The position numbers and the translations under genes are program-made. A stretch of 43,322 nt of DNA from Acidobacteriota bacterium (GTDB lineage: Bacteria > Acidobacteriota > Blastocatellia > Chloracidobacteriales > Chloracidobacteriaceae): the NCBI GenBank assembly GCA_016208495.1, contig JACQXX010000100.1:1-43322 (forward strand), given 5' to 3'. Position 1 is the stretch's first letter, and the number at the start of each line of letters is the position of its first letter. Below the pieces are notes generated by a model. The model was given only the letters and a program-made list of their open reading frames with translations, ran no database searches and was not told the origin of the DNA. Shown here piece by piece: positions 24,983 to 32,689 of the stretch.

Positions 24983-26089
24983 GTGGTGAAGAAAAAAACA
25001 CCTCGTCAGTTAAAGGCGTTGACTCCGAAACCAGTTGAAACGCCGGAAGAATCACCTGGGCGGCTTTTGAACGATATTCGCTTCTTAATCGAAGAAACCC
25101 GTGGAAGAATCGCTCGGGCGGTGAATTCCGCGTTGGTTTTACTGAACTGGCACATTGGTCATCGAATCCAAACTGAAATTTTAGGACACGAACGTGCCGG
25201 TTACGGTGATCAGGTTATTAAATTTCTGTCAGAAAAACTGACGGCTGAATATGGCCCTGGCTACACACGAACAGCTCTTTCGCGAATGGTTCAATTCACT
25301 GAGAGGTTTCCTCAAATAGAGATTGTCGCGACACTGTCGCAACAATTAAGCTGGAGTCATTTTATTGAAATCATTCCACTTAAAGACTCTCTCAAGCGCG
25401 ACTTCTATGCCGAGATGTGCCGGATTGAACGCTGGTCGGTGCGGATGCTCCGAGCCAAAATTGACGGGATGCTCTTTGAACGAACGGCGATTTCCAAAAA
25501 CACGGATGAATTCATCAAACAGGAGCTGGAAAATTTAAGAGCCGAAGACCGGATGACGCCCGATCTGGTGTTTCGAGACCCGTACCTGCTGGATTTCCTT
25601 GGATTAACCGGTACTTACAGCGAAAAAGATCTGGAGAATGCCATCCTGCGCGACCTGGAAAAGTTTCTGCTCGAACTTGGGTCGGATTTTGCTTTTGTGG
25701 CCAGACAAAAGCGCATCAACGTTGACGACGAAGATTTTTACCTCGATTTGCTGTTCTTTCATCGGCGATTGCGGCGACTGGTGGCGGTTGAATTAAAGCT
25801 CGGCAAGTTTATGCCGGCTGATTCCGGGCAGATGGAATTTTACCTCCGGTATCTGAACCGCTACGAACGATTGCCGGGCGAAGAATCTCCACTTGGCTTG
25901 ATCCTTTGCGCTGGAAAGTCAGAGCCACGGGTTGAGTTGCTCGAACTCGAACAGCGAGGAATTCGGATTGCCGAGTATTTGACCGAACTTCCACCCAAAA
26001 CCACGCTGGCCCTCAAACTGGCTGAAGTCGTTCGTCTCAATCGTGAACGGATAGACAATTTCACCCCAGGGAAAGAAACACCATCATGA
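24983..26089 (+). CDS. YhcG/DUF1016-type PD-(D/E)XK nuclease
   Basis: With the GTG at 24983 (AAGGAG five bases ahead) the protein has 368 residues. The N-terminal part (ALVLLNWHIGHRIQTEILG, then AEYGPGYTRTALSRMVQF and LSWSHFIEIIPL) is the DUF1016 helical domain. The C-terminal PD-(D/E)XK nuclease core shows D255 (FYLDLLFFH), E270 and K272 (VAVELKLG) and the following Gln (SGQMEFYLRYL). Proteins of this family occur with restriction and other defence genes and have been proposed to act on DNA or RNA; the function is not settled. It follows the helicase-exonuclease on the same strand, but two terminator-like hairpins lie between, so it may have its own transcript. Confidence 0.93.
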   Translation: MVKKKTPRQLKALTPKPVETPEESPGRLLNDIRFLIEETRGRIARAVNSALVLLNWHIGHRIQTEILGHERAGYGDQVIKFLSEKLTAEYGPGYTRTALSRMVQFTERFPQIEIVATLSQQLSWSHFIEIIPLKDSLKRDFYAEMCRIERWSVRMLRAKIDGMLFERTAISKNTDEFIKQELENLRAEDRMTPDLVFRDPYLLDFLGLTGTYSEKDLENAILRDLEKFLLELGSDFAFVARQKRINVDDEDFYLDLLFFHRRLRRLVAVELKLGKFMPADSGQMEFYLRYLNRYERLPGEESPLGLILCAGKSEPRVELLELEQRGIRIAEYLTELPPKTTLALKLAEVVRLNRERIDNFTPGKETPS

Positions 26090-26173
26090 CCGATTTCTCG
26101 TAGCGGATTTTGCGCTCCGGTTTGGGAACAAACTGATCAACACCTGGTGCCATTTGAACAGCAAAAACCAGAT

Positions 26174-26298
26174 ATAGCTTTTCAGATAAATATTTCTGTT
26201 CAGAGTAACGCCTTCAGGCGTGAGACGTGCCGGGTGGGACGGAAGAAAAAATCTCTCGTCTAAAGACGATACTCTGAACCTTTTTCTGAAAGGCTATA
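26174..26298. repeat. Palindromic element with TATAGCYTTTCAGA ends, 125 bp
   Basis: TATAGCTTTTCAGA (left) and TATAGCCTTTCAGA (inverse of right) bound it, and GTTCAGAGTA is repeated inverted further in. Two hairpin tips follow: ACGCCTTCAGGCGT and TCGTCTTTAGACGA. The right half (26240-26283) matches the repeat at 13886-13928. Confidence 0.75.
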
Positions 26299-26384
26299 GC
26301 ATGAACACCCTCAGCTCAACATCACCAGCAAGCCAGGTATGTCAACCTGGTGTCCGGCGAAGCTTCAGGTTTGGGAATCCGATC

Positions 26385-26412
26385 AAAAAACTGGCAGCCG
26401 CTGGTGGCTGCC
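26385..26412 (-). terminator. Intrinsic terminator of the modC-like gene
   Basis: On the minus strand GGCAGCC-ACCAGC-GGCTGCC is followed by AG and six T. It starts 13 bases after the stop codon. Confidence 0.85.
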
Positions 26413-26424
26413 TATCCCACCCGC

Positions 26425-27129
26425 TCAGACATCTGGTACTGACAAAATTTCACCTGGTTTTCCTTCAAAAACAATTTTTCCACGATCAAAGACAAACACC
26501 TGCTCGCCGAGGGCTTTGACTTCGTCGAGGTTGTGTGAGACATAGAGGATCGGGATTTTGAGTTCCTGTCGGAGCCGTAACAAGTCGTCAATCAACGACT
26601 GTTTGGTGACTGAATCCAGAGCGGAAAGCGGTTCATCGAGGAGCAGAATTTCAGGGCGCACAACCAGTGTCCGGGCCAGGGCGACCCGCTGACGTTCACC
26701 GCCTGACAGGGCACTGGGAAAGCGGTCAGCCAGAGTTCCAATTCCAAACTGATCAAGCATGGCCTGGGCTGTCGGTTGGGCGGCTGTTTTCGGCAGATGA
26801 GCGAGTCCATAGGCGACGTTTTCAATGACGCGCAAGTGTTCAAACAATCCCAAATGCTGAAACACATAGCCAACTCGCCGTTCCCGCAAGGCAAGATTGA
26901 TCTTTGGATGTGAACCACCATTCGATTCAAACAACACCCGATTCCCAAGTTGGATATGACCCGAGTCAGGTTGATGAATTCCGGCAATACAATTGAGCGT
27001 TGTGCTTTTCCCCGACCCTGACGGCCCAAAGAGCACGGTAATCCCAGCCTGAACGGTGAAGGTCACATCGAGTGCAAATGGAGTTTGCCCCGAAGTAAAT
27101 TGTTTTTTGATCGCCACCGAAAAGTGCAT
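26425..27129 (-). CDS. modC: ModC-like molybdate ABC transporter ATPase, short form
   Basis: The 234-residue ATPase has Walker A GPSGSGKST, Q-loop YVFQHLGLFEHL, signature LSGGERQRVALART, Walker B ILLLDEPLSALD and the H-loop YVSHNLDEV. The similarity to ModC is highest among importer ATPases (GITVLFGPSGSGKSTTLNCI, VGYVFQHLGLFEHLRV). It ends after the nucleotide-binding domain, so the C-terminal molybdate-binding (TOBE/MOP) part of full-length ModC is missing. It sits apart from modB (28196) and modA (37001), with clpP in opposite orientation in between, although all three are on the minus strand. No ribosome site is obvious before ATG 27129. A role for another anion is possible but modB and modA nearby favour molybdate or tungstate. 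Confidence 0.88.
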   Translation of the reverse strand: MHFSVAIKKQFTSGQTPFALDVTFTVQAGITVLFGPSGSGKSTTLNCIAGIHQPDSGHIQLGNRVLFESNGGSHPKINLALRERRVGYVFQHLGLFEHLRVIENVAYGLAHLPKTAAQPTAQAMLDQFGIGTLADRFPSALSGGERQRVALARTLVVRPEILLLDEPLSALDSVTKQSLIDDLLRLRQELKIPILYVSHNLDEVKALGEQVFVFDRGKIVFEGKPGEILSVPDV

Positions 27130-27245
27130 AAAGCGGATGCCTGCCTTGTCTCAATGCCTCAGAGTAGACTAAAACATCCTTACACATCGAGTTTGATTTT
27201 CGGAATTCACCCACAAACCTTCATTGCACAAAAGGACAGGTCCCC

Positions 27246-27857
27246 ATGTTGGTCCCAATGGTTGTTGAGCAAACAGCGCGTGGCGAGCGTGCTTTCGATA
27301 TTTATTCACGCCTCCTGAAAGAAAACATTATCTTCATCAATGGCGAAATTGACGATGATATGGCCAATGTGGTCGTGGCTCAGATTTTGTTTTTGGAGGC
27401 GGAAGACCCGGAGAAAGATATCAACATCTATATTAACTCACCGGGAGGGAGCATCACGTCGGGTCTTGCGATTTATGACACCATACAGTTCGTCAAACCA
27501 GATGTGGTGACGCTGGGTATCGGAATGTGTGCCAGTATGGCGGCGGTGCTGCTGGCTGCTGGCACCAAAGGGAAACGCTGTGCACTCCCCAACACCTGCG
27601 TCATGATCCATCAACCGCATATGGGTGGACGCGGAATGCGTGGCCAGGCAACGGACATCAAGATTTATGCCAATGAAATCATCCGGTTACGCGAAATCAT
27701 CAGTGGTTTGCTCTCACACCACAGCGGAAAACCTTTTGATCTCGTTGAGCAGGATGTCGAACGTGATCGGTATCTAACCGCACCCCAGGCCCTGGAATAT
27801 GGCTTGATTGATACCATTTTGGATCGGCGGGAACTTCCTGCAAAAGAAGGGAAATAA
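27246..27857 (+). CDS. clpP: ATP-dependent Clp protease proteolytic subunit
   Basis: The 203-residue protein is a typical ClpP: catalytic Ser97 ([14 protein letters not shown]), His122 (MIHQPHMGG) and Asp174 ([18 protein letters not shown]), and the [20 protein letters not shown] start. It forms the tetradecameric chamber that degrades unfolded proteins fed by ClpX or ClpA. Here clpP stands alone without tig or clpX, so it may be a second paralogue. The residue before the Ser (GMCAS in place of the common GQAAS) is unusual. The ATG has AAAGGA some nine bases ahead. Its TAA stop is the first three bases of a heptamer-cored element. Confidence 0.96.
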   Translation: MLVPMVVEQTARGERAFDIYSRLLKENIIFINGEIDDDMANVVVAQILFLEAEDPEKDINIYINSPGGSITSGLAIYDTIQFVKPDVVTLGIGMCASMAAVLLAAGTKGKRCALPNTCVMIHQPHMGGRGMRGQATDIKIYANEIIRLREIISGLLSHHSGKPFDLVEQDVERDRYLTAPQALEYGLIDTILDRRELPAKEGK

Positions 27858-27969
27858 TACCAGTTTGTAGTCAGTAGTCAGTAGTCAGTAGTCAGTAGTT
27901 CACTAAGTTTATTTGATTGAATTACTTGACTGTTTTCTCATACGAGGACTCCATTGCAAATTGGTATCA
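27855..27969 (+). repeat. Heptamer-cored palindromic element, 115 bp
   Basis: It begins TAATACCAGTTTG on the clpP stop codon and ends GCAAATTGGTATCA. After the first end are four to five units of GTAGTCA, then TTCACTAAG, an AT-rich stretch with TTGATTGAATTACTTGACTG and TTTTCTCATACGAGGACTCC. It is exactly one 7-bp unit longer than the 108-bp copies. Confidence 0.8.
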
Positions 27970-28195
27970 AGGACATACATTCGAAACCCCTGACCCCCTG
28001 ACCCCCATAAGCGCCAGGATAAGAATCCTTGTGTCCTTTCCGTTGGCATTGAACGATTCTTTTATCGGGATTGGGCCGCGTCCTGGCCGTGACCGTGGGC
28101 TTCGCACCACGGCTATTACACAACGACCCTGCGGGCCTAAAACCTATGCCCCTGACCCCTGACCCCTGACCCCTGACCCCTGACCCCTGGTTTCA
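27970..28195. other. Gene-free gap with GC-rich hairpin and heptamer array
   Basis: Between the element and the modB-like stop there is a GC-rich palindromic stretch near 28076-28134 (CCGTGGGCTTCGCACCACGG) and heptamer sequence (CCCCTGA) at 27988-28003 and 28149-28190. No gene is visible. Confidence 0.6.
28149..28190 (-). repeat. Heptamer array at the 3' side of the modB-like gene
   Basis: Five perfect CCCCTGA units and one CCCCTGG lie in tandem. On the minus strand the unit is TCAGGGG, the same heptamer as GGGGTCA in the element at 15165. The array starts 6 bases beyond the modB-like stop codon. Confidence 0.85.
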
Positions 28196-28870
28196 TCACC
28201 ACTGGTGGCGGGCGGCGGTTAGTCGGTTCACACTGTAAAGCAATAGGGCTGCCACAACTGACATTACACCTGAGAGCATTAAGGCTTCTGAATCACGACC
28301 GGCAGCGACGGCGTCATAAATCGCCAGTGCTGCCGTTTGTGTTTTTCCAGGAAGGTTGCCGGCGACCATCAGGGTGGCGCCGAAATCTCCGAGGGCCCGG
28401 GCAAAGGCCAGGGTTCCAGCGGCAGCCAGTCCCCTCCAGGCCAGCGGGAGTGTGATAGTGCGTGCTACGCGCCATTCCGAAGCACCTAGCAACCGGGCGG
28501 CGTTTTCGGCTTCAGTCTCAACCGCTTCCATGGCAGAACGAGCTGACTTCACGACCAGTGGAAGCGCCGACATAAATGCAGCCAGTACGGCTGCTGTCGG
28601 GGTAAACACCAGTGGATTGCCGAAACAATTTTCCCAGACTCGACCAATCACCGACCGATTTCCAATCACAACCAGCAGATAATATCCCAGTACCGTTGGC
28701 GGCAGCACCAGCGGCAATGTCAGGAGCACATCACACCATTCCTTACCGGGAAACCGAAGTTTGGCTAGTACCCAGGCAAACGTCGCTCCGACAGCCAGTG
28801 CCAGTGCACTGGCAGCCAGGGCGACTTCAAAGGAAAGAAACAGGGGATGAAATGGGATGGTTGATGACAT
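28196..28870 (-). CDS. modB: ModB-like molybdate ABC transporter permease
   Basis: Started at ATG 28870 (MSSTIPFHPL) the permease has 224 residues and about five membrane helices. The coupling (EAA) loop is EAENAARLLGASEWRVARTI followed by TLPLAWRG, and LPLVLPPTVLGYYLL is a family hallmark of ModB. The frame is open upstream to 29032, but that part is only the translation of an 8-bp tandem repeat (TLSPCHLV) and is not part of the protein. It should work with the ATPase at 26425 and the binding protein at 37001. The stop codon is followed within 6 bases by a heptamer array. Confidence 0.94.
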   Translation of the reverse strand: MSSTIPFHPLFLSFEVALAASALALAVGATFAWVLAKLRFPGKEWCDVLLTLPLVLPPTVLGYYLLVVIGNRSVIGRVWENCFGNPLVFTPTAAVLAAFMSALPLVVKSARSAMEAVETEAENAARLLGASEWRVARTITLPLAWRGLAAAGTLAFARALGDFGATLMVAGNLPGKTQTAALAIYDAVAAGRDSEALMLSGVMSVVAALLLYSVNRLTAARHQW

Positions 28871-28879
28871 GAAACTTAT

Positions 28880-29004
28880 GACAAGGTGACAGGGTGACAA
28901 GGTGACAAGGTGACAGAATGACAAGGTGACAGGGTGACGGGGTGACAAGGTGACAAGGTGACAGGGTGACAGGGTGACAAGGTGACAAGGTGACAGAGTG
29001 ACAA
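28880..29004. repeat. Octamer tandem array, left arm
   Basis: About fifteen units of the 8-bp sequence GACAAGGT or its variants GACAGGGT, GACGGGGT lie in tandem. It is the inverse of the array at 29025-29080, so the transcript could fold into a long hairpin between the VPS10-type gene and the modB-like gene. Confidence 0.85.
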
Positions 29005-29024
29005 AACCTTCATTTCCTGAGCAT

Positions 29025-29080
29025 CTTGTCAAAAAGTCATTTTGTCAAAAGGTCACCCTGTCACCTTGTCACCTTGTCCC
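29025..29080. repeat. Octamer tandem array, right arm
   Basis: Seven 8-bp units such as TTGTCAAA, AGGTCACC, CTGTCACC, TTGTCACC lie in tandem, inverse of the array at 28880-29004. It begins 8 bases from the stop codon of the VPS10-type gene. Confidence 0.8.
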
Positions 29081-29088
29081 CTTATCAG

Positions 29089-32000
29089 TTACTTCCATTC
29101 CGGCAGGCGGCCTGGTGTCCAGGGAGCATCGGCGGCTTCGAGGGCTTTATCGAGGTTCTTGAGGTCAACTTCGAGCAGCGTGCGCAGCTTGGCGAGTTCA
29201 ACCTTGAATTCCTCATCCGCCACTTTCAATGAATCAACATGGGTTTGGGTCGGACGTGACGTGGACATCCGTTGTTCGCTCAGGATGCCTTCGATCCGTT
29301 CCGAGATTGATGGTGGTGTGGTTTCGTTCCGGGCACGGAGCACCACGTCGCCTCTGAGCGCCATCAGGATGGCGTTGAGCCGTTTTTCAATGCCCAGCGC
29401 ATCGTCCATCAGCTTGTTGTCAGCCTGGGGTGTTTCGTGAATCGCCTGTTTGATCTTCTTCAGGCGGGTTTTGGTGTCACCAGCAATTTCGAGTGCCCCA
29501 GAGACCACGCGTTTCAGCTTCATCGTTTTTTGCTGGAACTCGGTGAGCGCCGCCAGATCCGCCGGGTTCATGGTGTCAGTGCCTTCGGCGACAACCGAAA
29601 ATTCCTGTGGTTCAACCAGTTGGGTCAACACTCCATCCACCCGTTTGGCGATGTTGACTTTATAGCGTCCAGGCATGACCAGGGCCCCAAAACTACCACT
29701 GTCTTCATCAACAAAATCGGGTTGGTTTTCTGATGGAAGCTCTGGTTCCGGTTCACGAAGATCCCAGGTGACGCGGTTAAACCCAGACTGGTTTTTGCCT
29801 GTGAGTTTGCGGACCACTCGACCACTGGCATCCGTGACTGTCACCAGGATGGATGGTGGTTCTTCTTCGGCTTCGGCTCGTAACTGGTCGGGTGTTGGAT
29901 AGGGAGCTGTGGTTTTCTTTTTGACGGCTTCCTTCTCACCTTCCTGGCGCTGTTGTTTTTTGGTCTTGAGTTCGTCTTTCAGGTAGTAAGTAAACGTGGC
30001 GCCAAACGGTGGGTTTTCTGCTGTGAAGTAATTGGCCCCCTGTGAGCCTTTTCCGTTTTCCCCAATCGGACGCGACTGGATGTAGAGCAAAGCTTCACGA
30101 GTCGGATAGAGCAGGCACTCTGGTCCATTCAGGGCTTCGGCTGAGATGTTCCGCAGAGCTGAATAATCATCCAGGACATAAAATCCACGTCCAAAGGTCG
30201 CGACCACCAGGTCATTTTCCCGTTTCTGGATGGCCAGGTCGCGGACCGCAATCGTCGGCAAGCCGCCCTTTAACTGGATCCATTTCTGACCGCCATTGGG
30301 AGTGAAGAAAAGTCCAAATTCGGTGCCGGCAAAGAGTAAATTCGCAGTGCCGTGATCTTCAGCGATTGCCAGGGCTGGACCGTTCACCGGAAGGTTGGCT
30401 TTGAGCGAGGTCCAGGTTTTTCCGGTGTCGGTACTCTTGAGCACATAGGGTTTGAAGTCGTTGTTTTTGTGGTTGTCAAACGTGGCATACACCGTGGCGG
30501 CATCGTGCTGCGAGGCCAGCAATCGGCTGACATAGGTGGTTTCAGGAACTTCAGGAAATTTTTCCACCTTGCGCCAGGTGGCTCCGCCGTCTTCACTGAT
30601 TTGGATCAATCCATCATCAGTTCCGACATACAGAAGACCTTCTTTTTTGGGAGATTCAGCCAGCGCGGTAATGTTGCCATAGGGTGAGGTCGAGACACCT
30701 TTGGCCACGGCATCGGCTTCCCAAACACGTCCCATGACCGGCAGGGAATTGCGGTCAATGCGCCGCGTCAGGTCGCCGCTCACGGCTTTCCAGGTATTTC
30801 CACGGTCGTCGCTGCGGAACAGTTTGTTGGCGGCAAAATAGAGCCGCGTGTTGAGGTGTGGACTGATGATCAGCGGTGAGTCCCAGTTCCAGCGATAGGC
30901 TTCTTCGCCTTTGCCTTCAACCGGCTTGATTCCGGTCCGTTGGCCGGTCCGTTTGTCATAGCGGGTCAACCCGCCGTACTGATATTCGGAATAGACAATG
31001 TTTGGATCAAGCGGGTCAACTTGCTGGCGGAATCCATCGCCGCCCTGGGTGACAAACCAGTCGGAATTGACGATCCCAGAGGCGCTTCGGGTGCGTGACG
31101 GTCCACCCAAACTGAAATTGTCCTGGGTGCCGCCATAGATGTTGTAAAAGGGTTTCGCGTTATCAACCGTTACATCATAAAATTGGGTGACTGAGAGGTT
31201 TGACTTGTAGTTCCAGTTCGCCGCCCGGTCAAAGCTTTCGTAAATGCCACCGTCACAACCAACCAGGTAATAACTGGTGTCATTGGGGTCAACCCAGATG
31301 ACGTGATTGTCAACGTGCTTGTTTTTCTCACCCAGATTTTTGAGCGTCTTTCCACCATCGTCGGAAACTTTGATCAGCACGCCCATAATGTAAATGCGCT
31401 CGGCATTTTTGGGGTCAACATAAATGTGGGCGTAATACTGGGCCTGGGCGTCATAGGGGTTGCGCTTTTCCCAGGTGGCCCCGGAATCCGTTGACCGGAA
31501 GATCCCTCCGGCTTTATTGGTGGATTCAATCTGGGCATAGACCATCTGTGGCTCAGTTGGGGCAATGGCCAGCCCGATACGGCCCATCTGTTCGGTTGGC
31601 AGTCCCGAAGAGAGTTTATTCCAGGTCTTGCCGGCATCGGTTGACTTATGGATCGCGCTTTCAGGACCGCCGTTGATGAGCGTCCAGACGTGCCGCCGCC
31701 GTTGATAAGCCGCCGCATAGAGCACATCCGGGTTGGTCGGGTCCATGGCAAGATCGCTCACGCCGGTGTTTTCGCTGATTGAGAGGACTTTGTCCCAGGT
31801 TTTGCCATTATCCGTGGTTTTATACAGACCACGATCACCACCTGGTCCCCAGAGCGGTCCCTGGGCCGCCACATAGACGTGGTGGCTGTTGCGCGGGTCA
31901 ATCACAATTTTGCCAATGTGTTCCGAGGCTTTGAGTCCCAGATGCTTCCAGGATTTTCCTCCGTCATCCGAACGATACACACCATCGCCATAGCCGACAC

Positions 32001-32403
32001 TCCGCTGGCTGTTATCTTCGCCGGTGCCGACCCAAACCACAGATGGGTTTTTCGGGTCAAGCACTACGGTTCCAATCGAATAGGAACCTTCTTTGTCAAA
32101 AACAGATGCCCAGGTGGTTCCGGAATTGGTGGTTTTCCAGACCCCGCCGCAGGCAACGGCCACATAGTACTGCGCGCGGTTTTGGGGATGAACGGCAAAG
32201 TCAACGATCCGCCCGGAAGTCAACGCTGGACCAATCGAGCGCAATTTGAGCCCGGAAAACTTTTCAGATGCCAGCGGATCTTTGGGTTTGGAGTCAGTGG
32301 AAGCTGGATTTGGATCGGAAGATTGCTGAGCTTGAACCATCGCAAAGGTTGGCGAGAGCACGGCAATCAAAAAGAGAGACAACAAGGCACGAATTTTCTT
32401 CAA
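29089..32403 (-). CDS. Secreted VPS10/BNR beta-propeller protein
   Basis: The frame has no ATG near its start. A TTG at 32403 (LKKIRALLSLFLIAVLSP) follows an AAGGAG at 9 bases and begins with a proper signal peptide, giving 1104 residues. Residues from about 50 to 730 consist of BNR/sortilin-type repeats with recurring Asp-box motifs (KTTNSGTTWASV, RSDDGGKSWKHL, KTTDNGKTWDKV, KSTDAGKTWNKL, RSDDRGNTWKAV, QISEDGGATWRK), as in VPS10-domain proteins and glycosidases of the xyloglucanase GH74 type. The remaining 370 residues are a beta domain and a helical tail. Such proteins are common and expanded in Acidobacteria-like genomes. Substrate and activity are not readable. An 8-bp repeat array follows the stop. 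Confidence 0.9.
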   Translation of the reverse strand: MKKIRALLSLFLIAVLSPTFAMVQAQQSSDPNPASTDSKPKDPLASEKFSGLKLRSIGPALTSGRIVDFAVHPQNRAQYYVAVACGGVWKTTNSGTTWASVFDKEGSYSIGTVVLDPKNPSVVWVGTGEDNSQRSVGYGDGVYRSDDGGKSWKHLGLKASEHIGKIVIDPRNSHHVYVAAQGPLWGPGGDRGLYKTTDNGKTWDKVLSISENTGVSDLAMDPTNPDVLYAAAYQRRRHVWTLINGGPESAIHKSTDAGKTWNKLSSGLPTEQMGRIGLAIAPTEPQMVYAQIESTNKAGGIFRSTDSGATWEKRNPYDAQAQYYAHIYVDPKNAERIYIMGVLIKVSDDGGKTLKNLGEKNKHVDNHVIWVDPNDTSYYLVGCDGGIYESFDRAANWNYKSNLSVTQFYDVTVDNAKPFYNIYGGTQDNFSLGGPSRTRSASGIVNSDWFVTQGGDGFRQQVDPLDPNIVYSEYQYGGLTRYDKRTGQRTGIKPVEGKGEEAYRWNWDSPLIISPHLNTRLYFAANKLFRSDDRGNTWKAVSGDLTRRIDRNSLPVMGRVWEADAVAKGVSTSPYGNITALAESPKKEGLLYVGTDDGLIQISEDGGATWRKVEKFPEVPETTYVSRLLASQHDAATVYATFDNHKNNDFKPYVLKSTDTGKTWTSLKANLPVNGPALAIAEDHGTANLLFAGTEFGLFFTPNGGQKWIQLKGGLPTIAVRDLAIQKRENDLVVATFGRGFYVLDDYSALRNISAEALNGPECLLYPTREALLYIQSRPIGENGKGSQGANYFTAENPPFGATFTYYLKDELKTKKQQRQEGEKEAVKKKTTAPYPTPDQLRAEAEEEPPSILVTVTDASGRVVRKLTGKNQSGFNRVTWDLREPEPELPSENQPDFVDEDSGSFGALVMPGRYKVNIAKRVDGVLTQLVEPQEFSVVAEGTDTMNPADLAALTEFQQKTMKLKRVVSGALEIAGDTKTRLKKIKQAIHETPQADNKLMDDALGIEKRLNAILMALRGDVVLRARNETTPPSISERIEGILSEQRMSTSRPTQTHVDSLKVADEEFKVELAKLRTLLEVDLKNLDKALEAADAPWTPGRLPEWK

Positions 32404-32689
32404 AACCCGATTCTCCTTTTTATGGAATTGTAAATTTTTAGGAGTGGAATAGCGACGGTTGAAATTTTGACGCAAGCGAACCGATTATGCCCGGACCGGA
32501 CCTAAGTAGCAATTATTTGAAAGCAATCTAGGGAAGTAAAGACTTGCGTAGCGCACACTTGACTTGACTTTACGTCAGTTTCTCCTCTCAAATCCAACGT
32601 TCATTCAGTTGATTTAACCGTTTTCAGACAGCTTGTCCCGTGAAAACCTCTCTTTTGCGGCAGCCGTCTTTTTTCAAACTCAGGATCAT

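Larger units (their letters stand above)
26090..26424. other. 335-base gap with palindromic element and terminator
   Basis: It contains the palindromic element 26174-26298 and the terminator of the modC-like gene. The short frame from about 26220 is a translation of the repeat, not a gene. Confidence 0.6.

Noticed and set aside
28871-29032. N-terminal extension of the modB-like permease
   Set aside because: It is only the translation of the 8-bp array (TLSPCHLV repeats); the ATG at 28870 fits the family start.
28149-29080. Tandem arrays as a CRISPR locus
   Set aside because: Units are 7-8 bp in direct succession with no spacers, and no cas genes are present.
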